A DNA stretch of 64,000 bases from Methanobrevibacter sp. TMH8 (GCF_020148105.1 NZ_JAHLZE010000022.1:1-64000); one strand, 5' to 3'; numbered from the stretch's first letter, positions 48,803 through 58,409 are shown. Notes: generated from the letters alone by a model not told the origin. Translations and numbers: made by a program.

Positions 48803-50065
48803 GTGAAATCAAGAAGTATTGAGGAAATTAATGAAAAAATAGCTAATGGTGAAGCTAATATTTTCACAGCTCAAGATTTAAAAGATTTAATTAGGGATGG
48901 GGTCACACCAAAATTTGAAGATATAGATGTTGTAACCTGTGGGACTTGTGGGATTATGTCAGGTACTGCAGCTGTTTTTCATTTAGATGTATTTGAACCA
49001 GGAACTTTTAAAAAGTGTAAAAATCTATATTTAAATGGAATTCCATCTTTTCCAGGTCCTTGCCCCAATGAATGGTTAGGTTCTGTTGATACTGTTGTAT
49101 ATGGGACTAGTCATAGTAAATATGACTCTGAGTATGGTGGAGGATTCTTATTTAGTGATATTATAAATGGGAAAGAGATTGATGTTGAATTAGAATCAAC
49201 TGATGGTGAAAAATTCTCTTCTTCTATTACTATTGATGATATTACTCAAGCTCAAATGATTGGAACAAGAATGGCCTTTAAAAATTATACTGCATTTATA
49301 AATCCTTCTTCTGATTCTGTTTCATCAATATTTAATGCAATTCCGATGGAAGGAAATTTCAAATCTTTTTCTTTTTCTGGTTGTGGGGAAATTAATCCTC
49401 TTCAGAATGATCCTGAGAGAATTGCTATAAAAAAAGGATCTAATGTGCTTTTAAATGGTTCTATAGGGTTAGTTCTTGGAGAAGGTACTCGTAGTAGTGA
49501 TATTAAACCAAATTTTATGTTAGCTGCTGATATGCTTCAAATGAGCTCTGAATTTATTGGAGGATTTAAAACTGCTGAAGGTCCTGAAGTTTTTGATTCT
49601 ATTGCTATTCCAATTCCAGTTTTAAATGAAAAAATATTTTCTAACTTGATGGTGATGAATAAGGATATATCTCTTCCAATAGCTGATATTCATGGAAGAC
49701 ACCTACCTCTCTCGGAAACCAACTACAAAAATGTTTGGAATGGTTATGATGAGAGACCAACTTTCCATGAAGACAAATGTATTGATTGTGGTACCTGTTT
49801 AGTAGAAGAACGTTGTCCAACATTTGCTTATAGTAATAAAAAGGGAAATAAATATTTGGATTTAAAAAAATGTTTTGGATGTGGAATGTGTGCATATTCT
49901 TGTCTTGGTGGAGCATTTGAAATGAATACTGGCTCAGTTTCTGTTGATATTGAAAATAATATTTATGATATTCCAATTGCTTGTCGACAATCTGATGTAA
50001 AAAGAGCTGAAGCTTTGACTACTAAACTAAAGAATATGATTGAGAATAAAGAATTTGAATTATAA
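48803..50065 (+). CDS. DUF39 homocysteine-synthesis protein with C-terminal 2x[4Fe-4S] ferredoxin domain
   Basis: A 420-residue protein. DUF39 (about 10-330) has the Cys-rich V-T-C-G-T-C-G-I-M-S-G-T-A-A and F-P-G-P-C-P-N-E-W. The C-terminal domain has C-I-D-C-G-T-C and C-F-G-C-G-M-C-A-Y-S-C, two ferredoxin cluster motifs. Proteins of this family make homocysteine from aspartate semialdehyde and a sulfur donor in methanogens that lack the usual route; in some species the DUF39 and ferredoxin parts are separate genes. The start is GTG 48803, with GGGATGA upstream. It is probably co-transcribed with alaS and thiI. Confidence 0.85.
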   Translation: MKSRSIEEINEKIANGEANIFTAQDLKDLIRDGVTPKFEDIDVVTCGTCGIMSGTAAVFHLDVFEPGTFKKCKNLYLNGIPSFPGPCPNEWLGSVDTVVYGTSHSKYDSEYGGGFLFSDIINGKEIDVELESTDGEKFSSSITIDDITQAQMIGTRMAFKNYTAFINPSSDSVSSIFNAIPMEGNFKSFSFSGCGEINPLQNDPERIAIKKGSNVLLNGSIGLVLGEGTRSSDIKPNFMLAADMLQMSSEFIGGFKTAEGPEVFDSIAIPIPVLNEKIFSNLMVMNKDISLPIADIHGRHLPLSETNYKNVWNGYDERPTFHEDKCIDCGTCLVEERCPTFAYSNKKGNKYLDLKKCFGCGMCAYSCLGGAFEMNTGSVSVDIENNIYDIPIACRQSDVKRAEALTTKLKNMIENKEFEL

Positions 50066-50117
50066 TTTGATATTGATATTAATATTTTCATTTTTAATGT
50101 TTTTAAAGAGGAATTAA

Positions 50118-51278
50118 ATGATACATAGTGTAATAATAGCTAGATATGGGGAATTAGGATTAAAAAGTCCTCGTGTTAGGGGCCGTTTTGAAAGAAAACT
50201 TTCTTCTAATATAAAAGCTTCTTTCAATTGTGAAATAGATATAAATCAGGCAAGAATATTTATTTTTCCAGAAAATTTTGATGAGGCATTAGATAAACTT
50301 CATAAAATATTTGGAATAGTTTCTTTTTCTCCAGCTGTTTCTACTTATAGTAATTTTGAGGATATTGAAAGAACTCTCAGTGAATACACGGATAAATTAA
50401 TTGAAGAAGGACTTATAACTTCTGAAATTCCTTTCGCAATAAGATGTAGACGTGTTGGTACTCATGATTTTTCTTCTCAAGAAGCAGCTGCCTTTGGAGG
50501 TTCTGTTGTTGTTCGAAAATTAGGATGTCCAGTTGATTTAACTAATCCAAAACTTGAGATTTTTCTTGAAATTCGTGAAAATGAAACTTATATCTTTCAT
50601 GAAAAAATTAAAGGTCCTGGAGGATTACCTCTTGGAACTCAAGGTAAGCTAATTTCACTTATTTCCAGTGGAATTGATTCTCCAGTAGCTACTTATCTTA
50701 TGATGAAAAGAGGCTGTGAAATAATAGCACTGCACTTTGATAATGATCCATTCACTAAGGAAAAGGGAGAAGAAAAATTCAGAAAGATTATAGAACAATT
50801 AAAAATTTATTCGAGTGGTGTTTCTTTTACAACTCGAACAGTTAGTTATGGGAAATATCTAGAAAAATGTAAAGATGATGCTCCTGAAAAGATGACTTGT
50901 GTTCTTTGTAAATCTGGTATGTATAAGATAGCAGGAATGTTAGCTACTGATATGGGTGCATTAGGGGTTGTTGATGGAAGTAGTGTAGGTCAAGTTGCAT
51001 CTCAAACTCTTCCAAATATTTTAGCTACAAGGGAAGATGTAAAAGTACCTATCCTCAGTCCTTTAATTGGGTTAGATAAAGTTGAAATAGAAAAAATAGC
51101 TAAGGAAATTGGAACTTATGATATTTCAAAAGAATATGATGGTGGTTGTAGTGCTGTACCACGATATCCTGAAACAAAAGCTGATATTGATAGAGTTAGA
51201 CAAGCTAAGGAAGATATGAATCAGGAAGAAGAGTTAGCTAAAGTTTTTAAATCAATTTTTAATAATGTGGGGCAATAG
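50118..51278 (+). CDS. thiI: tRNA sulfurtransferase ThiI
   Basis: ThiI makes 4-thiouridine at tRNA position 8; the tRNA-Ile in this window has the U8 target. The 386 residues hold the ferredoxin-like domain and THUMP (about 1-165) and the PP-loop ATPase domain with S-S-G-I-D-S-P-V-A (about 183-191). The C-terminal rhodanese of the bacterial protein is absent, as in other methanogens, so C-V-L-C-K near residue 262 may serve catalysis. GAGGA precedes the ATG. Two sulfur genes (DUF39, thiI) stand side by side. Confidence 0.95.
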   Translation: MIHSVIIARYGELGLKSPRVRGRFERKLSSNIKASFNCEIDINQARIFIFPENFDEALDKLHKIFGIVSFSPAVSTYSNFEDIERTLSEYTDKLIEEGLITSEIPFAIRCRRVGTHDFSSQEAAAFGGSVVVRKLGCPVDLTNPKLEIFLEIRENETYIFHEKIKGPGGLPLGTQGKLISLISSGIDSPVATYLMMKRGCEIIALHFDNDPFTKEKGEEKFRKIIEQLKIYSSGVSFTTRTVSYGKYLEKCKDDAPEKMTCVLCKSGMYKIAGMLATDMGALGVVDGSSVGQVASQTLPNILATREDVKVPILSPLIGLDKVEIEKIAKEIGTYDISKEYDGGCSAVPRYPETKADIDRVRQAKEDMNQEEELAKVFKSIFNNVGQ

Positions 51279-51795
51279 ACTATTAATATATGGTTAATTA
51301 TTAGTTAATTCATTCATTAATTCATTATTTTAATGCTAATTATTTTATTTCAATGATTATTATAATATAATTTTTTATACTTATTTTATTTTTTATTTAG
51401 TTGACTTTTTTTATTTTAAAATTGTTTTTATATATTATTTTGCAGTGTTTTTAAAATTAAATATCCGAAAGATTTAATTGCTTTGAAATTATAGTATAAA
51501 TGGGGGAATTGATTATTTTACTGGAATAATATTATATATTCTCTTTTTTACTATAAATACTTTTAAATTCTTTTTTTAAACAGTCAATATGCATTTTCAA
51601 CTGTAAAATTTATTTAAAGAAAAAAATATAACAAATTCAAAAAACAAAGAATAAAAATAAAAAAATAAAAGGATTTCTACAAATCCAAAGATTGATTATA
51701 ATATATTTATTAATAACTTGAATATTGAAGAAGAAGAGTATAAATAAAAAATAATCTTTAATGGACTATCATTTAAAATTTATTGGGGGATTATA
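51279..51795. other. AT-rich spacer
   Basis: No gene is seen in 517 bp. T-rich runs near 51370-51430 fit a terminator for thiI; TATA-like words are near 51690-51710 before the glycosyltransferase gene. Confidence 0.3.
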
Positions 51796-52983
51796 ATGGT
51801 AATAAAAGTTTCAGTAATTATACCTGTTTATAATGTTGGAGATTATTTAGAAAAATGTTTGGATAGTGTAATCAATCAAACACTAAGTGACATAGAAATT
51901 ATTTGTGTCAATGATGGGTCTACTGACAATTCTCCTAAAATTTTAGATAGATATGCAAAATTAAATTCAAATATTAAAGTTATAAATAAAGAAAATGGTG
52001 GGGCGGGGAGTGCTAGAAATCTTGGAATACTTCATGCAAATGGGGAGTATGTTGGTTTTGTTGATGGTGATGATTGGATTTCTAAAGATATGTATGAGAA
52101 ATTATACAAAAATGCCCAAAGATATGATAGTGACATGGCAATGTGTCCAATACAGGTAGTAAATGCAGACTATAATGCAAATCTTTCTTACTATACTCTT
52201 GAATTTTTTGATGAAAGCTTTAATGATAGATCTTTTAATCATTTTGATACAAAAAATTTCCTTTTTAAGATAACTGTTACTCAATCAAATAAAATTTATA
52301 GAAATTCACTTTTAAAAGAATTAAGAGGTGAGTTATTTCCAGAAAATCTAATTTTTGAAGATACTATTTTCTTTCATAAAGTTTATTTGAATTCAAAGAG
52401 AGTTTCTTTAGTTAGAAATTTTTTATATTATTATAGATTTAACAGAATAGGTTCAACAATAACTAGTAAAAATGAGAGGTATTTGGATGTTTTAGAAATA
52501 CATAAACTTTTGATAGATGTATTTAAAGATTCTGGATTTTTCGATCTTTATAAGTTAGATTTATTCGCATATGTAATAAGTAGCTCTTTATCTCGTTATT
52601 TTATGCTAGAAGATGATTTAAGAGAAAAATTTTTTCCTTTATTGAAAAAATTATGTTCTAGATTTATTTTAACAGATGAAGAATTAACTGATCTTTATAA
52701 AGTTTCAAAATTGAAAAATATACAAAAATCTAAATATTATTCAGAGTTTGAATTTAGGATTGAATGTGAAGAGAAAAGAAAAAAATCCAATGTAAAATTT
52801 AAAAATTTAATAAATAAATATTCGGAAAATCTTGAAAAGCTAAAAAAAGAGAGAAAAAAAGTTAAATGTCTTAAAAATGATATTAAATATCTTAAAATTG
52901 ATATTAAATACCTTAAAAGTAATAAAAATTGGATTAAATATAAAATAAAAACATTATTTAAAAAGTTACAAATCAATAGATAA
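51796..52983 (+). CDS. GT2-family glycosyltransferase with C-terminal heptad-like tail
   Basis: A 395-residue GT-A enzyme. The N-terminal domain has V-S-V-I-I-P-V-Y-N-V, C-V-N-D-G-S-T-D-N-S and the metal-binding V-D-G-D-D-W, all typical of GT2. It resembles EpsJ- or TagF-type transferases that act on surface polymers or glycans. The middle (about 130-310) is the acceptor part. The last 60 residues are strongly basic, with three heptad-like copies of L-K-x-D-I-K-Y that predict a coiled coil or membrane-binding helix. Donor and acceptor are unknown. GGGGG precedes the ATG. It stands alone. Confidence 0.85.
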   Translation: MVIKVSVIIPVYNVGDYLEKCLDSVINQTLSDIEIICVNDGSTDNSPKILDRYAKLNSNIKVINKENGGAGSARNLGILHANGEYVGFVDGDDWISKDMYEKLYKNAQRYDSDMAMCPIQVVNADYNANLSYYTLEFFDESFNDRSFNHFDTKNFLFKITVTQSNKIYRNSLLKELRGELFPENLIFEDTIFFHKVYLNSKRVSLVRNFLYYYRFNRIGSTITSKNERYLDVLEIHKLLIDVFKDSGFFDLYKLDLFAYVISSSLSRYFMLEDDLREKFFPLLKKLCSRFILTDEELTDLYKVSKLKNIQKSKYYSEFEFRIECEEKRKKSNVKFKNLINKYSENLEKLKKERKKVKCLKNDIKYLKIDIKYLKSNKNWIKYKIKTLFKKLQINR

Positions 52984-53492
52984 TTATTCTGAACTAACTG
53001 TGAATCTGTAATTATGATTAATTGTATATTCATAAATATGCTGAGTGATAATTTTTTTCATTAATTTGAATAATTTTTTGTAATTTTATAAAATATTAAA
53101 TAATTAGTAATATAAGCTATTACTTAAAATTTTCATTACAAATATAATATTATTATAAAAATTTGCTAATTAGCTATAATTTAAATATTATTAAAATATT
53201 AAATACTTTAGATTATTTTATTGAAAATAAATTAATATTTTAACAAAATCAATGATTAAGAACTTTTATTCAAAGATAATATATTTTATGATTTATAGGA
53301 ATAAAAAGTAAAAAATTTTTAAAAATTTTTAATAATAAATTTATATAATAGATACATCAAATAAATTAATATATCTAAAATTTAGATAATATTCTTAATA
53401 TTTGAAATCTATTAAATATCCTTAGATAATGTAAGGATATAAGATAATAATAAAATTAAAATTATTGTTGAACTAAATTATGAGGTAAAATG
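52984..53492. other. AT-rich spacer
   Basis: No gene or clear signal is seen in about 510 bp upstream of fbp; GAGGT at 53482-53486 is its ribosome binding site. Confidence 0.3.
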
Positions 53493-54587
53493 ATGAAGAC
53501 AACTATTAGTGTAATTAAAGCAGATGTTGGAAGTATTGCTGGTCATTTAGTAGCACATCCAGCTTTAATGGAAACTTGTGATGAAGTTTTGGCAAAAGCA
53601 ACCGAAGAAGGATTATTAGAAGATTATTTTATCACCCGATGTGGTGATGATATTGATATGATAATGACTCACAGAAATGGTGAAGAAAATGAAGAAGTTC
53701 ATGAAACTGCTTTTAATGCATTTATGAAAGCTACTGAAGTAGCTAGAGAATTAAAATTATATGGTGCAGGCCAAGATTTATTGTCAGATACTTTTTCTGG
53801 AAACATCAAAGGTATGGGTCCAGGTGTAGCTGAAATGGAATTTAAAGAAAGACCAAGTGACCCAGTTATTGTTTTCTGTTGTGATAAAACCGAACCTGGT
53901 GCATTTAACTTACCTTTATATAGGTTATTTGCAGATCCATTTTGTACTGCAGGACTTACTATTGACCCAAGTATGCATGAAGGGTTCAAATTTGAAGTGT
54001 TTGATGTATTAGAACACAGAAAAGTTATAATGAGTTGTCCTGAAGAATCATATGACTTACTTGCTCTTTTAGGTTCTACTGGAAGATATGTTATTAAAAG
54101 AATCTTCAAGAAAAATGGAGAAATTGCTTCTAGTGTAAGTACAGAAAGATTAAACTTAATGGCTGGTTCTTACATCGGTAAAGATGATCCTGTAGCTATT
54201 GTAAGAGCTCAATCTGGATTTCCATCAGCTGGTGAAGTCGTTGAACCATTTGCATTCCCACATTTAGTAAGTGGATGGATGAGAGGTTCTCACAATGGTC
54301 CTTTGATGCCAACTGCTCAATATGAAGCAAACCCAATTAGATTTGATGGTCCTCCTAGAGTTATTGGATTAGGTTTCTCAATAGCTGATGCAAAATTAGG
54401 AATCGAAGTAGATTTATTCGATGATCCTGCATTCGATGAAGCTAGAAGAGAAGCTACAAAAGTAGCTAACTATATGAGAAGACATGGTCCATTCGAACCA
54501 CACAGATTACCAAGTGAAGAAATGGAATACACCTCTTTGCCAGGTGTTCTTGAAAAATTAGAATCAAGATTTGAAAAGATGGATTAA
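53493..54587 (+). CDS. fbp: Bifunctional fructose-1,6-bisphosphate aldolase/phosphatase (archaeal type V)
   Basis: This enzyme condenses dihydroxyacetone phosphate with glyceraldehyde 3-phosphate and removes phosphate from the product, driving gluconeogenesis one way. At 364 residues it is full length. Metal-binding stretches include I-K-A-D-V-G-S, C-G-D-D-I-D and C-C-D-K-T-E. Tyr199 and Lys202 in R-Y-V-I-K-R have the Tyr-x-x-Lys spacing expected for the Schiff-base lysine and its partner. GAGGT lies six bases before ATG 53493, so I prefer it to the ATG three bases earlier. Codon use is more optimised (AGA, GGT) than neighbours, fitting high expression. Confidence 0.95.
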   Translation: MKTTISVIKADVGSIAGHLVAHPALMETCDEVLAKATEEGLLEDYFITRCGDDIDMIMTHRNGEENEEVHETAFNAFMKATEVARELKLYGAGQDLLSDTFSGNIKGMGPGVAEMEFKERPSDPVIVFCCDKTEPGAFNLPLYRLFADPFCTAGLTIDPSMHEGFKFEVFDVLEHRKVIMSCPEESYDLLALLGSTGRYVIKRIFKKNGEIASSVSTERLNLMAGSYIGKDDPVAIVRAQSGFPSAGEVVEPFAFPHLVSGWMRGSHNGPLMPTAQYEANPIRFDGPPRVIGLGFSIADAKLGIEVDLFDDPAFDEARREATKVANYMRRHGPFEPHRLPSEEMEYTSLPGVLEKLESRFEKMD

Positions 54588-54640
54588 TTTCCATTTTTTA
54601 TATTTCTATATTTTTTCTATTTTTCTATTTTTATTTTTTA

Positions 54641-54750
54641 TTCTATTTTATTCAATTTATTCTAAGTTATTTTACTTTGCACTGTTTTATTCTATTTTAT
54701 TCAATTTATTCTAAGTTATTTTACTTTTTACTATTTTATTCTATTTTTAC
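54641..54750. repeat. 49-bp tandem repeat, two copies plus part
   Basis: The word TTCTATTTTATTCAATTTAT followed by TCTAAGTTATTTTACTTT starts at 54641 and again at 54690, with a third partial start at 54739. It lies in the T-rich spacer after fbp (54588-54962), which otherwise shows no gene. Confidence 0.75.
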
Positions 54751-54962
54751 TAAATTTTTTATTTATTAATTAATTTTTGTGCTAATTTTTCGTTTTTAAC
54801 TCTTCATATTTTTCTATTTTTATATTTTTATTCTATTATATCTTAATTTATAAAGAATTTAATCTATTAAAGCTAATTATACTAAAATTATAATAATAAT
54901 TAAAAATATAATATTAATAACTAATATAATATTTTTTAAGAATTAATGTTAGGTGGGGTTAG

Positions 54963-55451
54963 ATGAATAGTATCAAAAGATCGAATATATTTAAATTGAT
55001 AATTTCCTTTGTAATTGTGTTTGTAATTGGGATAATAGGCTCATTAGTTACTTATCCTCAAATAGCTACTTGGTATGCTTCTATTATTAAACCGTCATGG
55101 ACACCAGCAGGTTGGGTTTTTCCAATAGTTTGGAATACTCTTTATATATTAATGAGTATAAGTTTATTCTTGGTTTTAAAAGAAAATCTTAGTGATAAAA
55201 AAGTAAAATTTGCTTTAGCTATATTTGGAATACAGTTGGCCTTGAATTTATTATGGTCTATAGTATTTTTTGGATTTCACTCTATAATTGGAGGTTTAGG
55301 AGTTATCTTAATGCTTTGGATATTTATACTAATGAATATCTTTGTTTTTTATAAAATATCTAAATGGGCAGGTATTCTATTGGTTCCTTATATTATTTGG
55401 GTTACTATAGCTACATATTTGAATTATAGTATTTATTTACTAAATTTTTAA
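54963..55451 (+). CDS. TspO/MBR-family membrane protein
   Basis: A 162-residue membrane protein with five transmembrane helices. The family pattern is clear: Y-P-Q-I-x-x-W-Y followed by K-P-S-W-T-P-A-G-W-V-F-P-I-V-W-N-T-L-Y (split: K-P-S-W-T-P-A and W-V-F-P-I-V-W-x-x-L-Y), and W-S-x-x-F-F-G-F-H in helix III. TspO proteins bind porphyrins and other tetrapyrroles and have been tied to stress responses; in a methanogen the ligand could be a tetrapyrrole such as F430 precursors or heme, but that is inference. AGGTGGGG precedes the ATG. It stands alone. Confidence 0.9.
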   Translation: MNSIKRSNIFKLIISFVIVFVIGIIGSLVTYPQIATWYASIIKPSWTPAGWVFPIVWNTLYILMSISLFLVLKENLSDKKVKFALAIFGIQLALNLLWSIVFFGFHSIIGGLGVILMLWIFILMNIFVFYKISKWAGILLVPYIIWVTIATYLNYSIYLLNF

Positions 55452-55727
55452 ATTTGGGTTCCATAAGTTTAATTATTTTAAGAATGTAATTATTAAGGAT
55501 ATAATTATTAAGAACATAACTTTAAAAATTAAATGATTTTTGACTGAAAAATGGTGTAAAAGAAGAAAATATAGAAAAAAAATTATGAACCAGTATTTTT
55601 TTTGTTAGAATTTATATTATTTTTATTTTAGTATATTAATCAAGGATTTTAAGAAATTTTTATTTTAATCTTTAAATCTTCACAAAAACTTCTTAAAATC
55701 TAAAAAAGATCAATGTTATTGTATTAT

Positions 55728-55973
55728 TTATATAATATCATGAATAATTCTTAAAGTATCAACCAACCCATGACTATAACTAATACATTCAAATGATGTT
55801 ATTTCATCTCCTTTTTCTAAATAATATTTACAATCTTCTCGATAATCTTCTGCTCTAGATATAACTTCTTTTTCTTTTTTTGAAAAATCAATCCCTTCAA
55901 TTTCTTCAAGATTAGCTTCTAATTTATCAATATCTTTTAATATCTTTTCTTTCCATTCAAGATTATCTATCAT
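55728..55973 (-). CDS. DUF357 protein, copy 2
   Basis: An 81-residue helical cytosolic protein of the archaeal DUF357 family, whose signature D-C-K-Y-Y-L-E-K-G-D-E-I-T-S-F is at residues 50-64, followed by C-I-S-Y-S-H-G-L-V-D. It is a paralogue of the next gene upstream (56012-56245), about half identical by eye, and the two lie 40 bases apart. AGGA precedes the ATG. Function is unknown; its neighbour is a CDP-alcohol phosphatidyltransferase. Confidence 0.85.
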   Translation of the reverse strand: MIDNLEWKEKILKDIDKLEANLEEIEGIDFSKKEKEVISRAEDYREDCKYYLEKGDEITSFECISYSHGLVDTLRIIHDII

Positions 55974-56011
55974 ATATTTGCTTCCTAATTATTATCTTAG
56001 TTATTTTTGTA

Positions 56012-56245
56012 TCAATCGATGCCGTGATTTAGTTTTATAGCATCTAAAAGTCCATGAGCATAAGTTATACAACCAAAAGAAGTTATTTCATCCTTTTTTT
56101 CGAGATAATATTTGCAGTCTTGTTGATAACTTTTTGCTCTTTCAATTATTTCTTCTTCTTCAACTGTAAATTCAATAGAGTTGATTTTTTTGAAACTTTC
56201 ATCTAATTTTTCAATATCAACTAAAATTCTATCTTCACAATCCAT
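56012..56245 (-). CDS. DUF357 protein, copy 1
   Basis: A 77-residue DUF357 protein with D-C-K-Y-Y-L-E-K-K-D-E-I-T-S-F and C-I-T-Y-A-H-G-L-L-D-A, closely similar to the adjacent copy. I start at ATG 56245, six bases after AAGGA; the ATG two codons earlier touches that site. The stop of the upstream phosphatidyltransferase gene lies about ten bases before, so the three genes form one operon. Confidence 0.85.
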   Translation of the reverse strand: MDCEDRILVDIEKLDESFKKINSIEFTVEEEEIIERAKSYQQDCKYYLEKKDEITSFGCITYAHGLLDAIKLNHGID

Positions 56246-56256
56246 ATTCATTCCTT

Positions 56257-56844
56257 CTATAAATGCCTTCTTTCATGACTTGTTAGTTTCCAAACATGAT
56301 AAATTCTCTGAACTACTGTGATATATGCAAGTATAACCATTAATAATACTGCCCAATTCATTAACATGTTATTATTGAAGATTACAGCTATAAAAGCTCC
56401 TATAACAAGAATAATTAGTCTTGTAGCTCTTTCAGCTATTCCAACATTACATGGAATTCCTTTTGATTCTGCACTTGCGCGAACATAGCTAACTGTAATA
56501 GCCGAATGAATAGCTAATGCTCCAATTAACCAAGTGGTATATCCTCCCCACATTAATCCAATTATTATAATTGCATCTGAAAATCTATCCATTGTTGAGT
56601 CAAGAAATGCTCCAAAATCAGAACTTCTATTATGATATCTAGCTATAGCTCCATCAAGAACATCAAATATTCCACTGAATAAAATGAATAATCCTCCTAT
56701 TAGAAGATTTCCAGTTCCAAAAAATAATGCAGATATCACTGCAATAAATGGTGAAATAAGAGTTATTATATTGGGATTTATATTCATTTGCTTTGCAATT
56801 GGTTCAAGAATTTTTTTTAAAAGGGGTCGAAATCTTTCTAACAT
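56257..56844 (-). CDS. CDP-alcohol phosphatidyltransferase, probably archaetidylinositol phosphate synthase
   Basis: A 195-residue membrane enzyme that joins a CDP-activated archaeal lipid to an alcohol phosphate. The catalytic motif D-G-A-I-A-R-x8-G-x3-D-x3-D is at about 63-86. Four to six membrane helices are predicted. By its length and motif spacing it resembles archaeal archaetidylinositol phosphate synthase, but a glycerol phosphate substrate cannot be excluded. A TATA-like word lies about 30 bases before the ATG and no ribosome binding site is seen, so the mRNA may be leaderless. Two DUF357 genes follow in the same operon. Confidence 0.8.
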   Translation of the reverse strand: MLERFRPLLKKILEPIAKQMNINPNIITLISPFIAVISALFFGTGNLLIGGLFILFSGIFDVLDGAIARYHNRSSDFGAFLDSTMDRFSDAIIIIGLMWGGYTTWLIGALAIHSAITVSYVRASAESKGIPCNVGIAERATRLIILVIGAFIAVIFNNNMLMNWAVLLMVILAYITVVQRIYHVWKLTSHERRHL

Positions 56845-57379
56845 AGCTATATTATATGAAAATAAGTGTTTATATAACTTTATAATTTTTATAATATTTT
56901 TTTGAATATTTAATATATCAGATATTTTATTTTTTTTATTTTTTTATTTTTAATTTTTCATATTAACTATTTTCAGTAGGTTTTACATAGATTGTATAGA
57001 AATTATATAATTATATATAAAAGTTATATAAAATATTTATAATTGATTATATAAAATTTATAATTGATTAAATTCTTTAAGTTCTTAGTAAATATTAAAA
57101 TTATTTTAATGTTTTATTATAGTCAAATAATATTTAATATTTTTTGGAAAGTTATTTATCTTAATATTTATAATATAAATTCAAGAAATAAATAAATAAA
57201 CTATTAACATTATAAAAAAAATAAAATTAATGATATAAAAAATACATTTATATAAATTTTATAAAAATATCATATATTAATGAAAACGTAATAAATATTT
57301 AAAAATAGGAAGAATCTTTAAAAATAGGAAGATATCAAGAATAAGATTATATTTTTATATTTAAATTTCAGGCGATTTA
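56845..57379. other. AT-rich spacer
   Basis: No gene or clear signal is seen in 535 bp beyond the TATA-like word near 56875 for the minus-strand operon. Two copies of AAAATAGGAAGA lie at about 57301 and 57321. Confidence 0.3.
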
Positions 57380-57979
57380 ATGAAAATAGCTAAAATGAAC
57401 CCAGAAAAACTTGATATGGACATAATCAACGAGGCTACAGAAATTTTAAGTTCTGGAGGAGTAATAATCTATCCTACAGACACTCTTTATGCTTTAGGTG
57501 CTAATATTTTCAATGAAAAAGCTGTTGAAAAAGTTTATAATTTAAAAGCTAGGGATTATTTTAAACCAATCTCAGTATGTGTTTCTTCTATCAAAGGTGC
57601 TAAATTAATAGCTGAAATACCTGTCAAACATGAAAATTTAGTTTTAAATCATTTACCTGGGCCATTTACATTTATTATACGTGAAACATCTATAATGCCA
57701 ATTCTTTTTGCTAAAAATCATAAAATTGGATTTAGAATTCCTGACAATGATATAGCTAGATCTTTATCTCAAAATTTCCCAATAACTACTACTAGTGCAA
57801 ATCTTTCTGGAGAAAAAACATTAGATACTCCAAAAAAGATAATCAAACAGTTAAATGGGGATGTTGATTATGTTATCGATATTGGTCATTTAGATTCTCC
57901 TAATCCTTCAACTGTTGTTGATTTAACCAAAAGAAAACCTGTAATATTAAGACAAGGAATAGGTATTTTAAAAAATTAA
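57380..57979 (+). CDS. Sua5/YrdC threonylcarbamoyl-AMP synthase
   Basis: This enzyme makes threonylcarbamoyl-AMP from threonine, bicarbonate and ATP for the t6A modification of ANN-decoding tRNAs, including the tRNA-Ile here. The 199-residue protein is the single-domain form. Motifs are I-Y-P-T-D-T-L-Y-A-L-G, L-K-A-R-D-Y-F-K-P-I-S and T-T-T-S-A-N-L-S-G. No C-terminal Sua5 domain is present. GGCGA precedes the ATG. Confidence 0.92.
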   Translation: MKIAKMNPEKLDMDIINEATEILSSGGVIIYPTDTLYALGANIFNEKAVEKVYNLKARDYFKPISVCVSSIKGAKLIAEIPVKHENLVLNHLPGPFTFIIRETSIMPILFAKNHKIGFRIPDNDIARSLSQNFPITTTSANLSGEKTLDTPKKIIKQLNGDVDYVIDIGHLDSPNPSTVVDLTKRKPVILRQGIGILKN

Positions 57980-58409
57980 GTATTCGAATATTAGATAAAA
58001 ATAATTTGTGAATATATTGATTTTGGAAATTTACAATATTTCTTCTTTATTAAAAATTACTATATTTTATTAATTTTATTTAATTATATTAACAATAAGA
58101 TCTCTAATTTAATTTTAATTAGGATAATAATACAAATTAGAATAGTATTAATATTAGTAAAAACAAACAGTATTATGGATAAAAACACTATAAAATATTA
58201 TAAAAAATATAAAAATATAAAAAATTTTAAAAAAGTTTTAAAAATATTATAAAATATATAATATAAATATATTGAAAAAATAAATTATTAAGATATATTG
58301 TAAAAATATATTTTAATTATTATTAAAATATTATTATTAAAATATTGTAAAACTTATAAATATTATAAATTAATTTTAAAAATCTTGAAATATTAAAAAT
58401 AGTGAGAGT
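57980..58409. other. AT-rich spacer
   Basis: No gene is seen in 430 bp. It is A-rich, with many AAAATATTAT-type words near 58190-58370. Confidence 0.3.
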
